DNA of 64,000 nt, from contig DATKXU010000051.1 in NCBI GenBank assembly GCA_035528905.1, positions 1 to 64,000 of the forward strand. The letters run 5' to 3'. Of this stretch, positions 17,436-25,886 are shown in pieces; the stretch's first letter is position 1; the number at the start of each line of letters is the position of its first letter. The position numbers and the translations under genes were made by a program. Source of the stretch: DATKXU01 sp035528905. GTDB taxonomy: Bacteria; Armatimonadota; UBA5829; DTJY01. The notes below the pieces were generated by a model that made no database searches, had not been told where the DNA came from, and saw nothing but the letters and a program-made list of their open reading frames with translations.

Positions 17436-19031
17436 CTACATCCCCAACTCCCCCTGCTCACCTTCCCGGACCAGCTTCTTGCCGCCGCCGGACTTGAGGG
17501 AGTAGCCTTTCGGGAAGTCGAACTCGTTACCCTCAAGAAGTTCCTTTATCGTGCGTACCTGAAGCTTGGCAATCTTCCTCCCGCTTGGAGAATCGAAGAA
17601 GCCCAGTTCGTCCGCTTCGCGGCACATCCCTTTCGTGGGAGTTTCGAGGCAGATGAAAAAGCCCATCGCCGCTTTTTCCCGCTCGATCACGTGTGCGAAA
17701 TCACGGATGACGCTCGGCGTGAGGTGGCCGCCCTTCACCTGGCATACCGCCCATTGGAGCTTTCCTTGCAGGTCCATGAAATAGACCTTGCCGTCAATCC
17801 CCTTGTCTCCGCTCTTGTCCGGTTGGGGTACGCCCGCCACTAAGCCGACCGCCCATATCTCGAACTGCTTCGGGCTTTCCTCAAAGAGCTTATGGGCGGA
17901 ATATGCGTCCTTCGGATCGCCGATGACATCGTAGTCCTGCCCGCGCTTGAGGCCGAAGTTCTCCGCCAGGCGGCTGATCATCAAGTCCAGGGCGATGTAG
18001 GTGATGTCTATGCCGATCCATTTCCGCCCGAGCTTCTCGGCGGCGACAACCGCCGTTCCGCACCCGCAGAACGGGTCCAGCACCAGATCGCCGGGGTTCG
18101 ACGAGGCGCTGACGATACGCTCAAGGAGGGCCAGGGGCTTTTGGGTGGGATAGCCCATGCGCTCCTGCGCCTGAGCACCGATGGGAGGGATGTCCGTGAT
18201 GAGGGAAGAGATACGCGTGCCCCTCTGCTCATGCAGGTACCGCTTCAGGTACGGGCGACCTGTTCCGCTCCACTCGATCCTGCCCTCCGCATCGAGCTTC
18301 TCGAGCTTCTCGCGCACCACGCGCCATCCGTACGGCGGCGTGTAGCCTTTGTACTCGTAGGTGAGGTTGGGCCGGAGGCCCATGGTAGCGGATCGGATTA
18401 CATGGTCCAGCCTATACACACCGCGCTCGTCCTCGTGTCGGTAGAACTCGTGCACGTACGCGGGGTCGTGTCCGAGGAATTGAGGATTCCACACCCTTTC
18501 CCGACCTTTGCAGTAGTAGAAGATGGTATCGGCGACCGCCATCCACTTCATGCTGTCGTTGTGGCTGCTGGTGCGCTTCCACGTGATCTCGTTCACGAAG
18601 CGTTGAGGCCCGAAGGCGACGTCCAGCAAGATCTTCAGGTAGTGGCTCGCAACGGGATCGCAGTGGAGGTAAAGGCTCCCCGTACGCTTGAGGACGCGGT
18701 GGAGTTCAAGGACGCGGGGGGCCATCATGAGCAGATAGGCCATCATCTCGCTTTGACCCAGGATGCGGTACAGAGACTCCATCAGATCGAACAGGCGGGC
18801 GTTTCGTGGATCCTCGAAGAATTCCTCGTATCGGCGCTTGCTCCATTGCCATGTATCGGTGAACGCGGTTATCTGCGCCTGGTTCTCGTCCTTCTTCGCC
18901 TGCTTGAAGAGGACGTTGTAGTCGCGGGCGGAGTTGAACGGCGGATCAAGGTAGACCAGGTCAACCGACTCGTCTGCGATGTGCTCCCGCATTATAGGAA
19001 GGTTGTCACCGTAGTAAAGGGTATTTCTCAT
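17436..19031 (-). CDS. DNA methyltransferase fused to a PD-(D/E)XK-like nuclease domain
   Basis: 531 residues. The N-terminal part is an amino-methyltransferase of beta order: DPPF at 29-32 (motif IV), a long target-recognition region (about 120-290), then DPFCGCGT at 319-326 (SAM-binding motif I). Residues about 385-470 look like a separate Mrr/restriction-endonuclease-type domain: GDKGIDG (408-414) followed by the strand CQVKGG (430-435), giving a D...QxK site. One chain may therefore both methylate and cleave, as in type IIG-like systems. No other restriction gene or specificity subunit is adjacent apart from the low-G+C unknown gene downstream. Methyltransferase confidence is high; nuclease activity is inferred. 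Confidence 0.85.
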   Translation of the reverse strand: MRNTLYYGDNLPIMREHIADESVDLVYLDPPFNSARDYNVLFKQAKKDENQAQITAFTDTWQWSKRRYEEFFEDPRNARLFDLMESLYRILGQSEMMAYLLMMAPRVLELHRVLKRTGSLYLHCDPVASHYLKILLDVAFGPQRFVNEITWKRTSSHNDSMKWMAVADTIFYYCKGRERVWNPQFLGHDPAYVHEFYRHEDERGVYRLDHVIRSATMGLRPNLTYEYKGYTPPYGWRVVREKLEKLDAEGRIEWSGTGRPYLKRYLHEQRGTRISSLITDIPPIGAQAQERMGYPTQKPLALLERIVSASSNPGDLVLDPFCGCGTAVVAAEKLGRKWIGIDITYIALDLMISRLAENFGLKRGQDYDVIGDPKDAYSAHKLFEESPKQFEIWAVGLVAGVPQPDKSGDKGIDGKVYFMDLQGKLQWAVCQVKGGHLTPSVIRDFAHVIEREKAAMGFFICLETPTKGMCREADELGFFDSPSGRKIAKLQVRTIKELLEGNEFDFPKGYSLKSGGGKKLVREGEQGELGM

Positions 19032-19096
19032 GCCTTTAGTATTTTACAGAAAGCGAAGGTTTTCCTACATGGGGGCAGCCTGCCATCACCCCCGTC

Positions 19097-19117
19097 CCCT
19101 CTCCCAAAGTGAGAGGG
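19097..19117. repeat. CCCTCTC...GAGAGGG intergenic hairpin repeat
   Basis: Seven-base arms CCCTCTC and GAGAGGG around a 7-base loop, in a C-rich intergenic stretch. Similar units occur near 42690-42780 and 53238-53310. Confidence 0.5.
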
Positions 19118-19149
19118 AGAAATCCATAGCCCTTCCCTGGACCCCTTTC

Positions 19150-19782
19150 CTACTTCAGCGAGGCCAGGAAGCTTTTCACGTTATCAAACATGTAGTTGTA
19201 TACCGCATCCATCTTGGCCTCGATACCCTCCAGGCCCGTGAACGGTTCAGGATGCTGAACGTCCAGCTCGACGTATAGCTGCGAGGGATCGTTGAAGAAA
19301 GGCTCGATTCTCAACTCATGAATGCCGTCCTGATGCAGCACAATGCGCAGACCGGTGCCTTTGCGTCCCGGACCGAGCGGCTCCCATTGTTCCGGTCGGA
19401 TTGCAATTGCACGGGACTCCAGGAACTCGGCTGCAGCTCCCGGTTCGGACAACGGCAGGAAAGCCGTCAGTTTGACGCCGAATGTCAGGAATTGCTGGAT
19501 CTTGGCCCTGCTCTGGACTAGGTTGAAGATGTCCAGGCACTTCTCCTTGCTCGCCTGGAAGTACATGACTTCCTCGTTCACCTGAATGCGGCCCTGCTGG
19601 ACGAAGCAGTCGTTATTCGGGTTCGCCATGCGAACGCCGTCGGGCAGATGCTGCAGCGTCTGATACGGATAGCGTTCGGTGATCAGCGCATACAAGCGGT
19701 TCAGATCCACCGTTTGGAGCGACAGCGGCGGATACAGTAGACCGGCGGTCAATCGTCGGCAGGTGAGAAGCTCAGGGTTCAT
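19150..19782 (-). CDS. Unknown conserved-looking protein
   Basis: A 210-residue soluble protein without signal peptide or membrane segment; N-terminus MNPELLTCRRLTAGLLYPP, with a repeated alternation of strands and helices and a C-terminal helix ending VKSFLASLK. A strong promoter (19831-19859) lies upstream, so it is probably a monocistronic real gene. I do not recognise the family, though phage/immune-type fold proteins with ligand-like domains (TIGR04255-type) came to mind without firm support. Confidence 0.7.
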   Translation of the reverse strand: MNPELLTCRRLTAGLLYPPLSLQTVDLNRLYALITERYPYQTLQHLPDGVRMANPNNDCFVQQGRIQVNEEVMYFQASKEKCLDIFNLVQSRAKIQQFLTFGVKLTAFLPLSEPGAAAEFLESRAIAIRPEQWEPLGPGRKGTGLRIVLHQDGIHELRIEPFFNDPSQLYVELDVQHPEPFTGLEGIEAKMDAVYNYMFDNVKSFLASLK

Positions 19783-19830
19783 AAGGGTATCTCCTGCGCC
19801 AAGCGGCGCATCCTCGGCTGAGACGCGTCA

Positions 19831-19859
19831 ATTGTAACACGGGCAGGAACCCGGGTCAA
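19831..19859 (-). promoter_or_regulatory. Sigma-70 promoter of the 19150-19782 gene
   Basis: Minus strand TTGACC (19854-19859), 17-bp spacer, TACAAT (19831-19836); start expected near 19825, about 43 bases before the ATG. Confidence 0.7.
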
Positions 19860-19874
19860 GGCAAAAGCCCACAA

Positions 19875-21023
19875 TCACAGCAGAGCTAGGATGTTCTCCA
19901 CATCTCCTGCGGCAGCCGAACGCGGATTGCTCTTGGTCGAGCCGGATGCAAGACTTTGCTCGACGACAGCCGGCCAAGTCTCGCGGCCGACCCGAAGCTC
20001 GGACCGACGCTCCTCTATGCCCATCTCCGCATTCAAGCGCTCAGTGGCACCAACCAGGGCCGCTCCCGCCTCATCATCAGGCATGCAAGAGTCGCAGATC
20101 CCTGCCGACCTCGCAAGCCGCGCGTATTTCGCCCCTGAAACAGGCATATTGAATCGAATGACGTGCGGCAGCAGAAGAGCGCACACCAGCCCGTGCGGCA
20201 GGCCGGTGATTACGCCCAGCGGGTGAGCCATCCCGTGCACCAGCCCAAGGCGTGCGTTCGCGAAGGCCATTCCCCCCATCAGGCTCCCGAGCGCCACCTC
20301 TGTTCTGAGATTCAAGTTCCCACCATCCCTATACGCCGGGAGCAGGTTCGAGATAAGACGCACCACCGCGTCTTCCGCCAGAGCGTCGGTCAAGGGAGTA
20401 GACCCGCGCGACACAAAGGCCTCCATCGCCTGGGAGAACGCATCCATACCGGACTGGGCGGTGACCTCAGGCGGCAGAGTGAGTGTCAGCTCCGGATCCA
20501 CGATGACCACATCCGCAAGCATGTGCGGGCTTCTAATGCTCGCCTTCACACCGTGCACTTCGTCTATCAGTACAGCGTTCGGCGTAACTTCCGCGCCGCT
20601 TCCGGCCGTGGTAGGCGCCGCCACAAACGGGAAACCTCTCCGCTCCAACCGGCGTCCCCGGAAATATTCCCGTACACTGCCAGGGGCCGTCGCCAGAGCG
20701 GCGACAGCTTTTCCGACGTCAATCGCACTGCCTCCGCCAACCGCCACAACGACATTACACCCGCGTGCGCGGAACTCGGCGACACCTGCTTCGACAATGT
20801 GGAGCGTCGGCTCCGCCGGCGCCTGCTCGAACACGACCACTCCCACAGACTCATGCTTGAGGCACTGCTCGATCTCAGCAAGGCGCCCGGTTTGCCGCAG
20901 AAAGCTCCTACCCGTGACTACCAGCGCCCGCGAGCCGAGGGCAGCCGCATGTTTCCCGATCTCGCGCAAGCGCCCGGGACCGAACACGATCCTGCTGGCG
21001 GTGTAGAAGGAAAAATCAACCAT
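19875..21023 (-). CDS. Iron-containing alcohol dehydrogenase
   Basis: A 382-residue group III (iron-dependent) alcohol dehydrogenase: N-terminal NAD-binding half with VVAVGGGSAIDVGKAVA (GGGS motif, about 92-108) and PTTAGSGAEVTPNAVL; metal-binding C-terminal half with GLVHGMAHPLGVITGLPHG (about 260-278) supplying histidine ligands. Oxidises or reduces alcohols/aldehydes in the cytosol. I use the ATG at 21021-21023; a GTG three codons earlier is possible. Monocistronic; divergent from the HU gene across 366 bp. Confidence 0.9.
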   Translation of the reverse strand: MVDFSFYTASRIVFGPGRLREIGKHAAALGSRALVVTGRSFLRQTGRLAEIEQCLKHESVGVVVFEQAPAEPTLHIVEAGVAEFRARGCNVVVAVGGGSAIDVGKAVAALATAPGSVREYFRGRRLERRGFPFVAAPTTAGSGAEVTPNAVLIDEVHGVKASIRSPHMLADVVIVDPELTLTLPPEVTAQSGMDAFSQAMEAFVSRGSTPLTDALAEDAVVRLISNLLPAYRDGGNLNLRTEVALGSLMGGMAFANARLGLVHGMAHPLGVITGLPHGLVCALLLPHVIRFNMPVSGAKYARLARSAGICDSCMPDDEAGAALVGATERLNAEMGIEERRSELRVGRETWPAVVEQSLASGSTKSNPRSAAAGDVENILALL

Positions 21024-21389
21024 GGCTCTCACTTAGACTTTTGCCATTCCCAGAGTTTTCCCTGCTAGCCGAGGGGCGCTTCCCGACATTCCGCAAAGCT
21101 GCGGCTTATGGGATACCAGGCCGCCGCTTGCGTGGCATGCGCACGGCCGCTGAAATTCCCAAGAGTTGCAGAAAAAAAGCGGCAGAATCGGGTATTTTTG
21201 CGTGAAATTTGGGTACAAGCTACCGTGAACCAAGGCAAACCCACAACCAGCGGGTACTTCTCCTAGGCGAATAACTGGACGTCCCATTGGAGCAAAGGGT
21301 ACGAGCCGTGAGTAGCCAAGGGATCAACGTATCGAACGCTGGCGTGGAGGCCAAAGGTGCATTTCAGCAATCCGAAGGGGGTGACAGGA
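21024..21389. other. Gene-free region between Fe-ADH and HU genes
   Basis: 366 bp with no convincing ORF. It holds several short inverted repeats (for example CCGCAAAGCTGCGG around 21094-21107) and presumably both divergent promoters, but I found no hexamer pair with proper spacing and no riboswitch I can defend. Confidence 0.4.
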
Positions 21390-21665
21390 ATGACAAAGCC
21401 TCAATTGATAAACGCGGTCGCGGAACGGACGGGTATGAAGAAAAAGGATGTCGTCCGAACGATGGAGGCTGCCCTGGGCATAATCGCAGATACCATTGGC
21501 AGGAAGCAGCCGGTAGCATTAGTGGGCTTCGGGACATTCGACGTAAGAAAGCGTGCCGAGAGAATGGGGAGGAACCCCAGAACAGGGCAGCAGATCAGGA
21601 TATCCGCCAGCACCGTGTGTGTTTTCAGGCCGGGGCGCAGGCTGCGTGAGGCTGCGGGACGCTGA
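21390..21665 (+). CDS. HU-family DNA-binding protein
   Basis: 91 residues, MTKPQLINAVAERTGMKKKD at the N-terminus and the DNA-binding arm GFGTFDVRKRAERMGRNPRTG (about 48-68), all standard for HU/IHF. The ATG at 21390 follows AGGGGGTG. Bends DNA and compacts the nucleoid as a dimer. The proline inserted at the arm tip (NPRTG) is conserved. Monocistronic, with a hairpin at 21696-21717 downstream. Confidence 0.95.
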   Translation: MTKPQLINAVAERTGMKKKDVVRTMEAALGIIADTIGRKQPVALVGFGTFDVRKRAERMGRNPRTGQQIRISASTVCVFRPGRRLREAAGR

Positions 21666-21695
21666 TTCGAGGACTGACGGCTTGCTACACAGATC

Positions 21696-21718
21696 AGGGA
21701 GGTCAACCGGCCTCCCTT
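21696..21718 (+). terminator. Hairpin downstream of the HU gene
   Basis: AGGGAGG (21696-21702), 8-base loop, CCTCCCT (21711-21717), followed only by a weak T-rich stretch. It lies between two convergent genes and could stop transcription from both sides. Confidence 0.55.
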
Positions 21719-21727
21719 CTGCATTAA

Positions 21728-21913
21728 CTACTCGCGGAAGATAACGCCGTGCTCCGGACATATCATGGCGGTGCCTGTGCGCACGCTTGTCACCAGGATC
21801 CTCAATTCCTTCTCGCAGTTCTCGCGAGGACATGTGATCTGATTGTCGCCCTGGCGCATTGCCTCCACCACTTTCCAGACCTCTCTGGCGTAGGTGTCCC
21901 TGGTCATCCTCAT
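21728..21913 (-). CDS. Small zinc-ribbon-like protein
   Basis: 61 residues starting at ATG 21911-21913, chosen because AAAGGAG lies upstream. CPRENC and CPEH near the C-terminal half supply three Cys and a His, enough for one zinc site. No membrane segment. It has its own consensus promoter at 22007-22035, so it is a real, probably well expressed gene. Function unknown; it converges on the HU gene. Confidence 0.7.
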   Translation of the reverse strand: MRMTRDTYAREVWKVVEAMRQGDNQITCPRENCEKELRILVTSVRTGTAMICPEHGVIFRE

Positions 21914-22006
21914 TGATGGTGCTCCTTTCAGACCACAATGCAGAAGACAAGAACAGAGCGCAACACACAATCTACATCCGACCGCGTTGGCGCGGCACCG
22001 GTTGAG

Positions 22007-22035
22007 ATTATATCACTTTACGGTCCGCCTTGCAA
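22007..22035 (-). promoter_or_regulatory. Sigma-70 promoter of the zinc-ribbon gene
   Basis: Minus strand TTGCAA (22030-22035), 17-bp spacer, TATAAT (22007-22012); start near 22000. Confidence 0.75.
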
Positions 22036-22172
22036 GGGAAAAGTTGATTGCCTACGCGGAGTCACTATCTGCAGCGTCCACACAGTGCTGTTCGCGAGCG
22101 CTTAGAGCATAATGTTCTTACCCGGAATGAGCCCGCTGCCCACCTGCATTCGAGAATCTGGAGCCGCCTTGT

Positions 22173-22201
22173 TTGACCCCCACACGCGCCTCTGATATAC
22201 T
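22173..22201 (+). promoter_or_regulatory. Sigma-70 promoter of the ribose-type ABC operon
   Basis: TTGACC (22173-22178), 17-bp spacer, TATACT (22196-22201). The rest of the 21914-22267 gap holds nothing else I can identify. Confidence 0.78.
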
Positions 22202-22318
22202 GACGGTGCGGGACTGTGATACCGCTAATTCGATCCACCGGACAGCCTTTAACGCGACCAACCGGCCGTGTCGCGAGTCGCCTGCGCCATGCCCGACAGC
22301 CCTGCGGCTTCGACAGGT

Positions 22319-23275
22319 ATGAAACCGATGCAAAGAGTAAACGTTCTGACGCAGTTGCGTGAGCTGCCCGCGCTCGTCTTCCTCCTCCTGGCTGTGTCGG
22401 CCTTGTGGCGCCACGAGCCGAACTTCGGCACCGCGATCAACCTACTAACGATCGCGCGAGAGACTGCAATCGTTGGCATAATGGCCGTCGGCATGACGAT
22501 GGTGATGCTGACGGCGGGGATTGACCTGTCCGTGGCCTCGGTCCTGGCATTCTCCGCCGCTGTCATGGCCGCCATGATCGTAGGTGGAGCGAGTATCTGG
22601 CTTGCGGTAGCCGCTGCGCTCGGTGTCGGAATGGCTTGTGGGGCTGGGAACGCCCTGCTCATCACTCGCTTCAGGATTCCGCCGATAATCGCCACGCTGG
22701 GCTCGATGGGCATACTGCGCGCCGGCGTCACCCTCTACACACACGCCAAGTGGATAGGGCCCCTGCCCGTGGGCTTCTACTTCGTGGGCACAGGATACAC
22801 TCCCGTCATACTGCTCGCGGTTGTGGCGACAACGAGCAGCATCTTCCTGATCCGAACGAAGATAGGCCGCTACGTCTACGCCGCCGGCGGAAACGAGGAA
22901 GCGGTGAGGCTGTCGGGCCTCAACGTGGACAGGATCAAACTCGTCGTGTATGCCGTCAACGGCCTCCTGGCATCCATCGCAGGACTTATCATGGCCTCGT
23001 CAATGGCCTCTGCGCAGTCGAACATGGCGACAGGTTACGAGCTGCATGTCATTGCAGCGGTGGTCATAGGCGGCACGAGCATTAACGGCGGCCAGGGCTC
23101 GGTCCTCGGGACTGTCATTGGGGCGGCAATCATGGCGGTGCTCTACAGCTCCCTGATACTGCTGGGGGCGCCGATCTACTGGCATAAGGTAATCACCGGC
23201 GCGATCATACTGATAGCGGTTCTGGTTGACAAGATCAGGTTCTTCAGAGGCGATGAAAGCTATTCTAAGATCTAA
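22319..23275 (+). CDS. RbsC/YjfF-type sugar ABC permease
   Basis: 318 residues from ATG 22319 (a GTG at 22268 would add 17 residues; neither has a clear Shine-Dalgarno). Eight or more hydrophobic helices and the family signatures GMTMVMLTAGIDLSVASVLAF and VVIGGTSINGGQGSVLGT identify the BPD_transp_2 (RbsC) family. Imports ribose-like or other monosaccharides across the inner membrane with a binding protein and a tandem ATPase. First gene of an operon with a second permease (overlap 23 bp) and a lipoprotein binding protein; the ATPase is absent. Confidence 0.92.
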   Translation: MKPMQRVNVLTQLRELPALVFLLLAVSALWRHEPNFGTAINLLTIARETAIVGIMAVGMTMVMLTAGIDLSVASVLAFSAAVMAAMIVGGASIWLAVAAALGVGMACGAGNALLITRFRIPPIIATLGSMGILRAGVTLYTHAKWIGPLPVGFYFVGTGYTPVILLAVVATTSSIFLIRTKIGRYVYAAGGNEEAVRLSGLNVDRIKLVVYAVNGLLASIAGLIMASSMASAQSNMATGYELHVIAAVVIGGTSINGGQGSVLGTVIGAAIMAVLYSSLILLGAPIYWHKVITGAIILIAVLVDKIRFFRGDESYSKI

Positions 23276-24257
23276 AGAATCGGCGGTTTTCGCCCTATTC
23301 ATCATTGTGTTCGCCATATTCGCGGCACAGAGCGATCGCTTCGCCGCGCCGGACAACCTCTTCAATGTGGCCCGGCAGTACTCGGAGCTGACGGTGGTCT
23401 CGGTCGGCCTCACAATGGTGATAATCACCGGTGGAATTGACATATCCGTCGGCTCGGTAGTCGGCCTCTCATCCATTCTGGTCGGCGTGGTCGCTGGACG
23501 AATGGGCTTGAACATCTGGCTGGCATGCGCGGCCGGCCTGCTGGCAGGTCTGACCTGCGGCGCGATCAACGGCCTGGTGATCACAAAGCTGAAGGTACAG
23601 CCCATCGTCACTACGCTGGCCATGTTGAGCGCAGCACGCGGCCTCGCCTTCGTCCTCAGCGAAGCGCGCTCCCTCTCCGGCTTTCCCGACTCGTTCGTTG
23701 CGCTCGGCCAGACAGCGATCGGCCCGATCCCGGGCCTGGGATATGTCCCGCTGGCGGTGGCCGCTGCGTTCCTGCTTGTCGTCTTCGGAATCATCTTGCT
23801 CCGCGGAACCGCCTTCGGAAGGGGAATCTATGCTGTCGGCTCGAGCGAGGAGGCCGCGCGTCTATCGGGGATCAACGTTTTCCGGGTGAAGATGTTTGCG
23901 TACTCGTTCACAGGACTTCTTGGCGGGCTGGGCGGCGTCATGATGGCCGCGCGACTGGCTTCCTCGATTCCGGATGCCGGCACCGGGTTTGAATTCGAGG
24001 CCATTACCGCCGTAGTGATGGGAGGAAGCAGCCTGAAAGGCGGCGAAGGTAGCATTGTCGGAACAATAATCGGCGTGGCCGTCATGGGCATCCTCAGGAA
24101 CGGACTGAACCTGATCGGCGTACCTAATACATGGCAGGTTCTGTTCCTGGGAGTCATGCTGATACTCGCGGTACTGGCGGACAACTTGAGGAACGCACTT
24201 CGCTCCAAGCGAGAATTGCGCTATTCAGTCAGTAAGGCGTCAGGAGGCGGAGATTGA
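23253..24257 (+). CDS. Second RbsC-type sugar ABC permease
   Basis: 334 residues from ATG 23253, overlapping the previous gene by 23 bp. It has the same family hallmarks (GLTMVIITGGIDISVGSVVGLSS; AVVMGGSSLKGGEGSIVGT) but is clearly diverged from its neighbour, so the two form a heterodimeric channel as in YtfT/YjfF systems. Membrane protein with about nine helices. Confidence 0.92.
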   Translation: MKAILRSKESAVFALFIIVFAIFAAQSDRFAAPDNLFNVARQYSELTVVSVGLTMVIITGGIDISVGSVVGLSSILVGVVAGRMGLNIWLACAAGLLAGLTCGAINGLVITKLKVQPIVTTLAMLSAARGLAFVLSEARSLSGFPDSFVALGQTAIGPIPGLGYVPLAVAAAFLLVVFGIILLRGTAFGRGIYAVGSSEEAARLSGINVFRVKMFAYSFTGLLGGLGGVMMAARLASSIPDAGTGFEFEAITAVVMGGSSLKGGEGSIVGTIIGVAVMGILRNGLNLIGVPNTWQVLFLGVMLILAVLADNLRNALRSKRELRYSVSKASGGGD

Positions 24258-24293
24258 CCGCCCGGCGCCGCTGCGTAAGGGAGGATCTGAACT

Positions 24294-25334
24294 TTGAGAG
24301 TTATTAGAAGCTATCTCATAACGCTGGCACTTGTTGTGCTGTCGGCATCGGTCCTCGGGCTGGGCGGATGCACACGCCGCGCCGAGAGGCCCGAGACCAC
24401 ACGAATTAGGACCGAGCACCCAAAGAAAGCCCAGCGACAAATCGCCTTTGTCATGAAGCTCGTGGGCATCCCGTATACGAACGCATGCGAGCGAGGCATG
24501 AAACAAGCCGCCAAGGAGCTGGGGATTGACGCAGTCTTCCTCGGGCCTCCAACCGGCGGCGACACCGCCCAGCAGATAGCCATTATCGAAGATCAGATAT
24601 CGCGCGGTGTGGATGCCATCATCATTTCCCCGAACGACGACCAGGCCGTCAAGCCCGTCATCAAGAGGGGGATAAGTAAGGGCATCAAGGTTTTCACCTG
24701 GGACTCGGACGCGCCGGAGAGCGACCGAATCTTCTATGTAGCGGCTGCAGATGACGTCGGCATAGGCGTAGAGGTGATTGATCGCGTCGCTAAGGACATC
24801 GGCGGCAAGGGCAAGGTCGCGGTGATGACCGGCAGCCCGAACGCGCTGAACCTCAAGCTGCACGTGGACGGCGTCGAAAAGGGCGCGAAGAAGTACCCGG
24901 GGATACAGCTGGTGAAGCCGTACATCTACAACGACGACGACCGGCATAAAGCGACACAGGGAGCTATTACGCTTCTGCAGGCGCACCCCGACCTGGCTGC
25001 CTTTGCCTGCGTGAACGCGCCCGGCGTCCCAGGTGCGGCCATGGCCCTTATACAGACCGGCAAGGAAGACAAGGTCGTAATCTGGGGGCTCTCCCTGCCA
25101 AGCGAAAACCGTGACTATATCAAGAAGGGGATCGTCAACGGCCTCACGCTGTGGGACCCCGCCAAGCTGACATATGTCACCACGAAGCTTGTCAACGACT
25201 ATCTCGACGGCAAGAAGCCCGTGGATGGGATGGAAGTTCCAGGGATCGGAAAGCTCAAGGTGAGCAAGGACGGCGTCATCATCATGCCAGGCGCCACAAT
25301 AACGAAGGAGAACATAGATCGGTTCGACTTCTAG
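24294..25334 (+). CDS. Lipoprotein sugar-binding protein of the ribose type
   Basis: 346 residues from TTG 24294 with GGGAGG upstream. Signal peptide ends in a lipobox LGGC with the anchor Cys at 26. The remainder is a periplasmic-binding-protein family 1/RbsB-like fold (peripla_BP_4): IAFVMKLVGIPYTNACERGMKQAAKELG, DAIIISPNDDQAVKPVIK, VFTWDSDAP. It delivers a sugar to the two permeases encoded directly upstream. Third and last gene of the operon; no ATPase follows. Confidence 0.93.
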   Translation: MRVIRSYLITLALVVLSASVLGLGGCTRRAERPETTRIRTEHPKKAQRQIAFVMKLVGIPYTNACERGMKQAAKELGIDAVFLGPPTGGDTAQQIAIIEDQISRGVDAIIISPNDDQAVKPVIKRGISKGIKVFTWDSDAPESDRIFYVAAADDVGIGVEVIDRVAKDIGGKGKVAVMTGSPNALNLKLHVDGVEKGAKKYPGIQLVKPYIYNDDDRHKATQGAITLLQAHPDLAAFACVNAPGVPGAAMALIQTGKEDKVVIWGLSLPSENRDYIKKGIVNGLTLWDPAKLTYVTTKLVNDYLDGKKPVDGMEVPGIGKLKVSKDGVIIMPGATITKENIDRFDF

Positions 25335-25443
25335 CCCGGTGTACCTTCTGACCAAAGCAGTTCGAGTTTAGGCAGCGCTGTTCGCGGGAATGTCTGCTTC
25401 GATGCCGGATCGGATTGCCGGGTCGGGCGAAGGAGTGGATTCC

Positions 25444-25749
25444 ATGCCAATGCGCGAGGATCGGTGGGACCCGTCCTGGGATGAGGATTGGCAGGCGGCC
25501 GTAGGGAGAGTGGAAGAGCAGATCGAGGAAGAACACCCGCTCAACCCTGAGGAGGCTGTCGAGTATTACCGGTACGGCTTCATCGCCGCCCGCAAGCACC
25601 CGATGCACGAATGGCCGGATATCGAGAGCGAGCTTTACCAGGACTACATGAGCGGCGCACCGGAACCCGGCGAGCAGCAAGGCGAACCAGAGGACTGGGA
25701 GCGCGCACGCGAGTGGGCCCGCCGTGGATGGGAATTAGCACATAGCTAG
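25444..25749 (+). CDS. Unknown acidic protein
   Basis: A 101-residue, highly acidic, tryptophan-rich soluble protein (DPSWDEDWQAAV, EEQIEEEHPLNPEEAVEYYRYG). ATG 25444 is preceded by AAGGAG at nine bases, which decides against the upstream ATGs at 25390 and 25402. No family recognised. Followed by a large inverted repeat. Confidence 0.55.
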   Translation: MPMREDRWDPSWDEDWQAAVGRVEEQIEEEHPLNPEEAVEYYRYGFIAARKHPMHEWPDIESELYQDYMSGAPEPGEQQGEPEDWERAREWARRGWELAHS

Positions 25750-25772
25750 GCCAGGCCTCGGGTTTCAAGTCT

Positions 25773-25851
25773 CAAGTTCCAAGTTGCAGATCGTACCTGC
25801 GCCCGCGACAAACGTGTAACCTGGAACCCGAAACCTGCAACCTGGAACTTG
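25773..25851. repeat. Inverted pair of the TTCCAAGT-type intergenic repeat
   Basis: A 17-base arm (25773-25789) and its complement with one mismatch (25835-25851) flank 45 bp of related repeat sequence. The units match those at 143-184 and 53121-53160. The arrangement could extrude as a long hairpin in RNA. Confidence 0.65.
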
Positions 25852-25886
25852 TAACACGTTCTTGCAGATGACAGCAAACCTAACCG

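Noticed and set aside
21094..21290. c-di-GMP riboswitch near HU
   Set aside because: GCAAAGC and GGCAAACC pieces occur but in the wrong order and without the GAAA hairpin, so they do not form the aptamer.
25763..25860. CRISPR-like array
   Set aside because: Units are 7-8 bp and contiguous, with no spacers and no cas genes.
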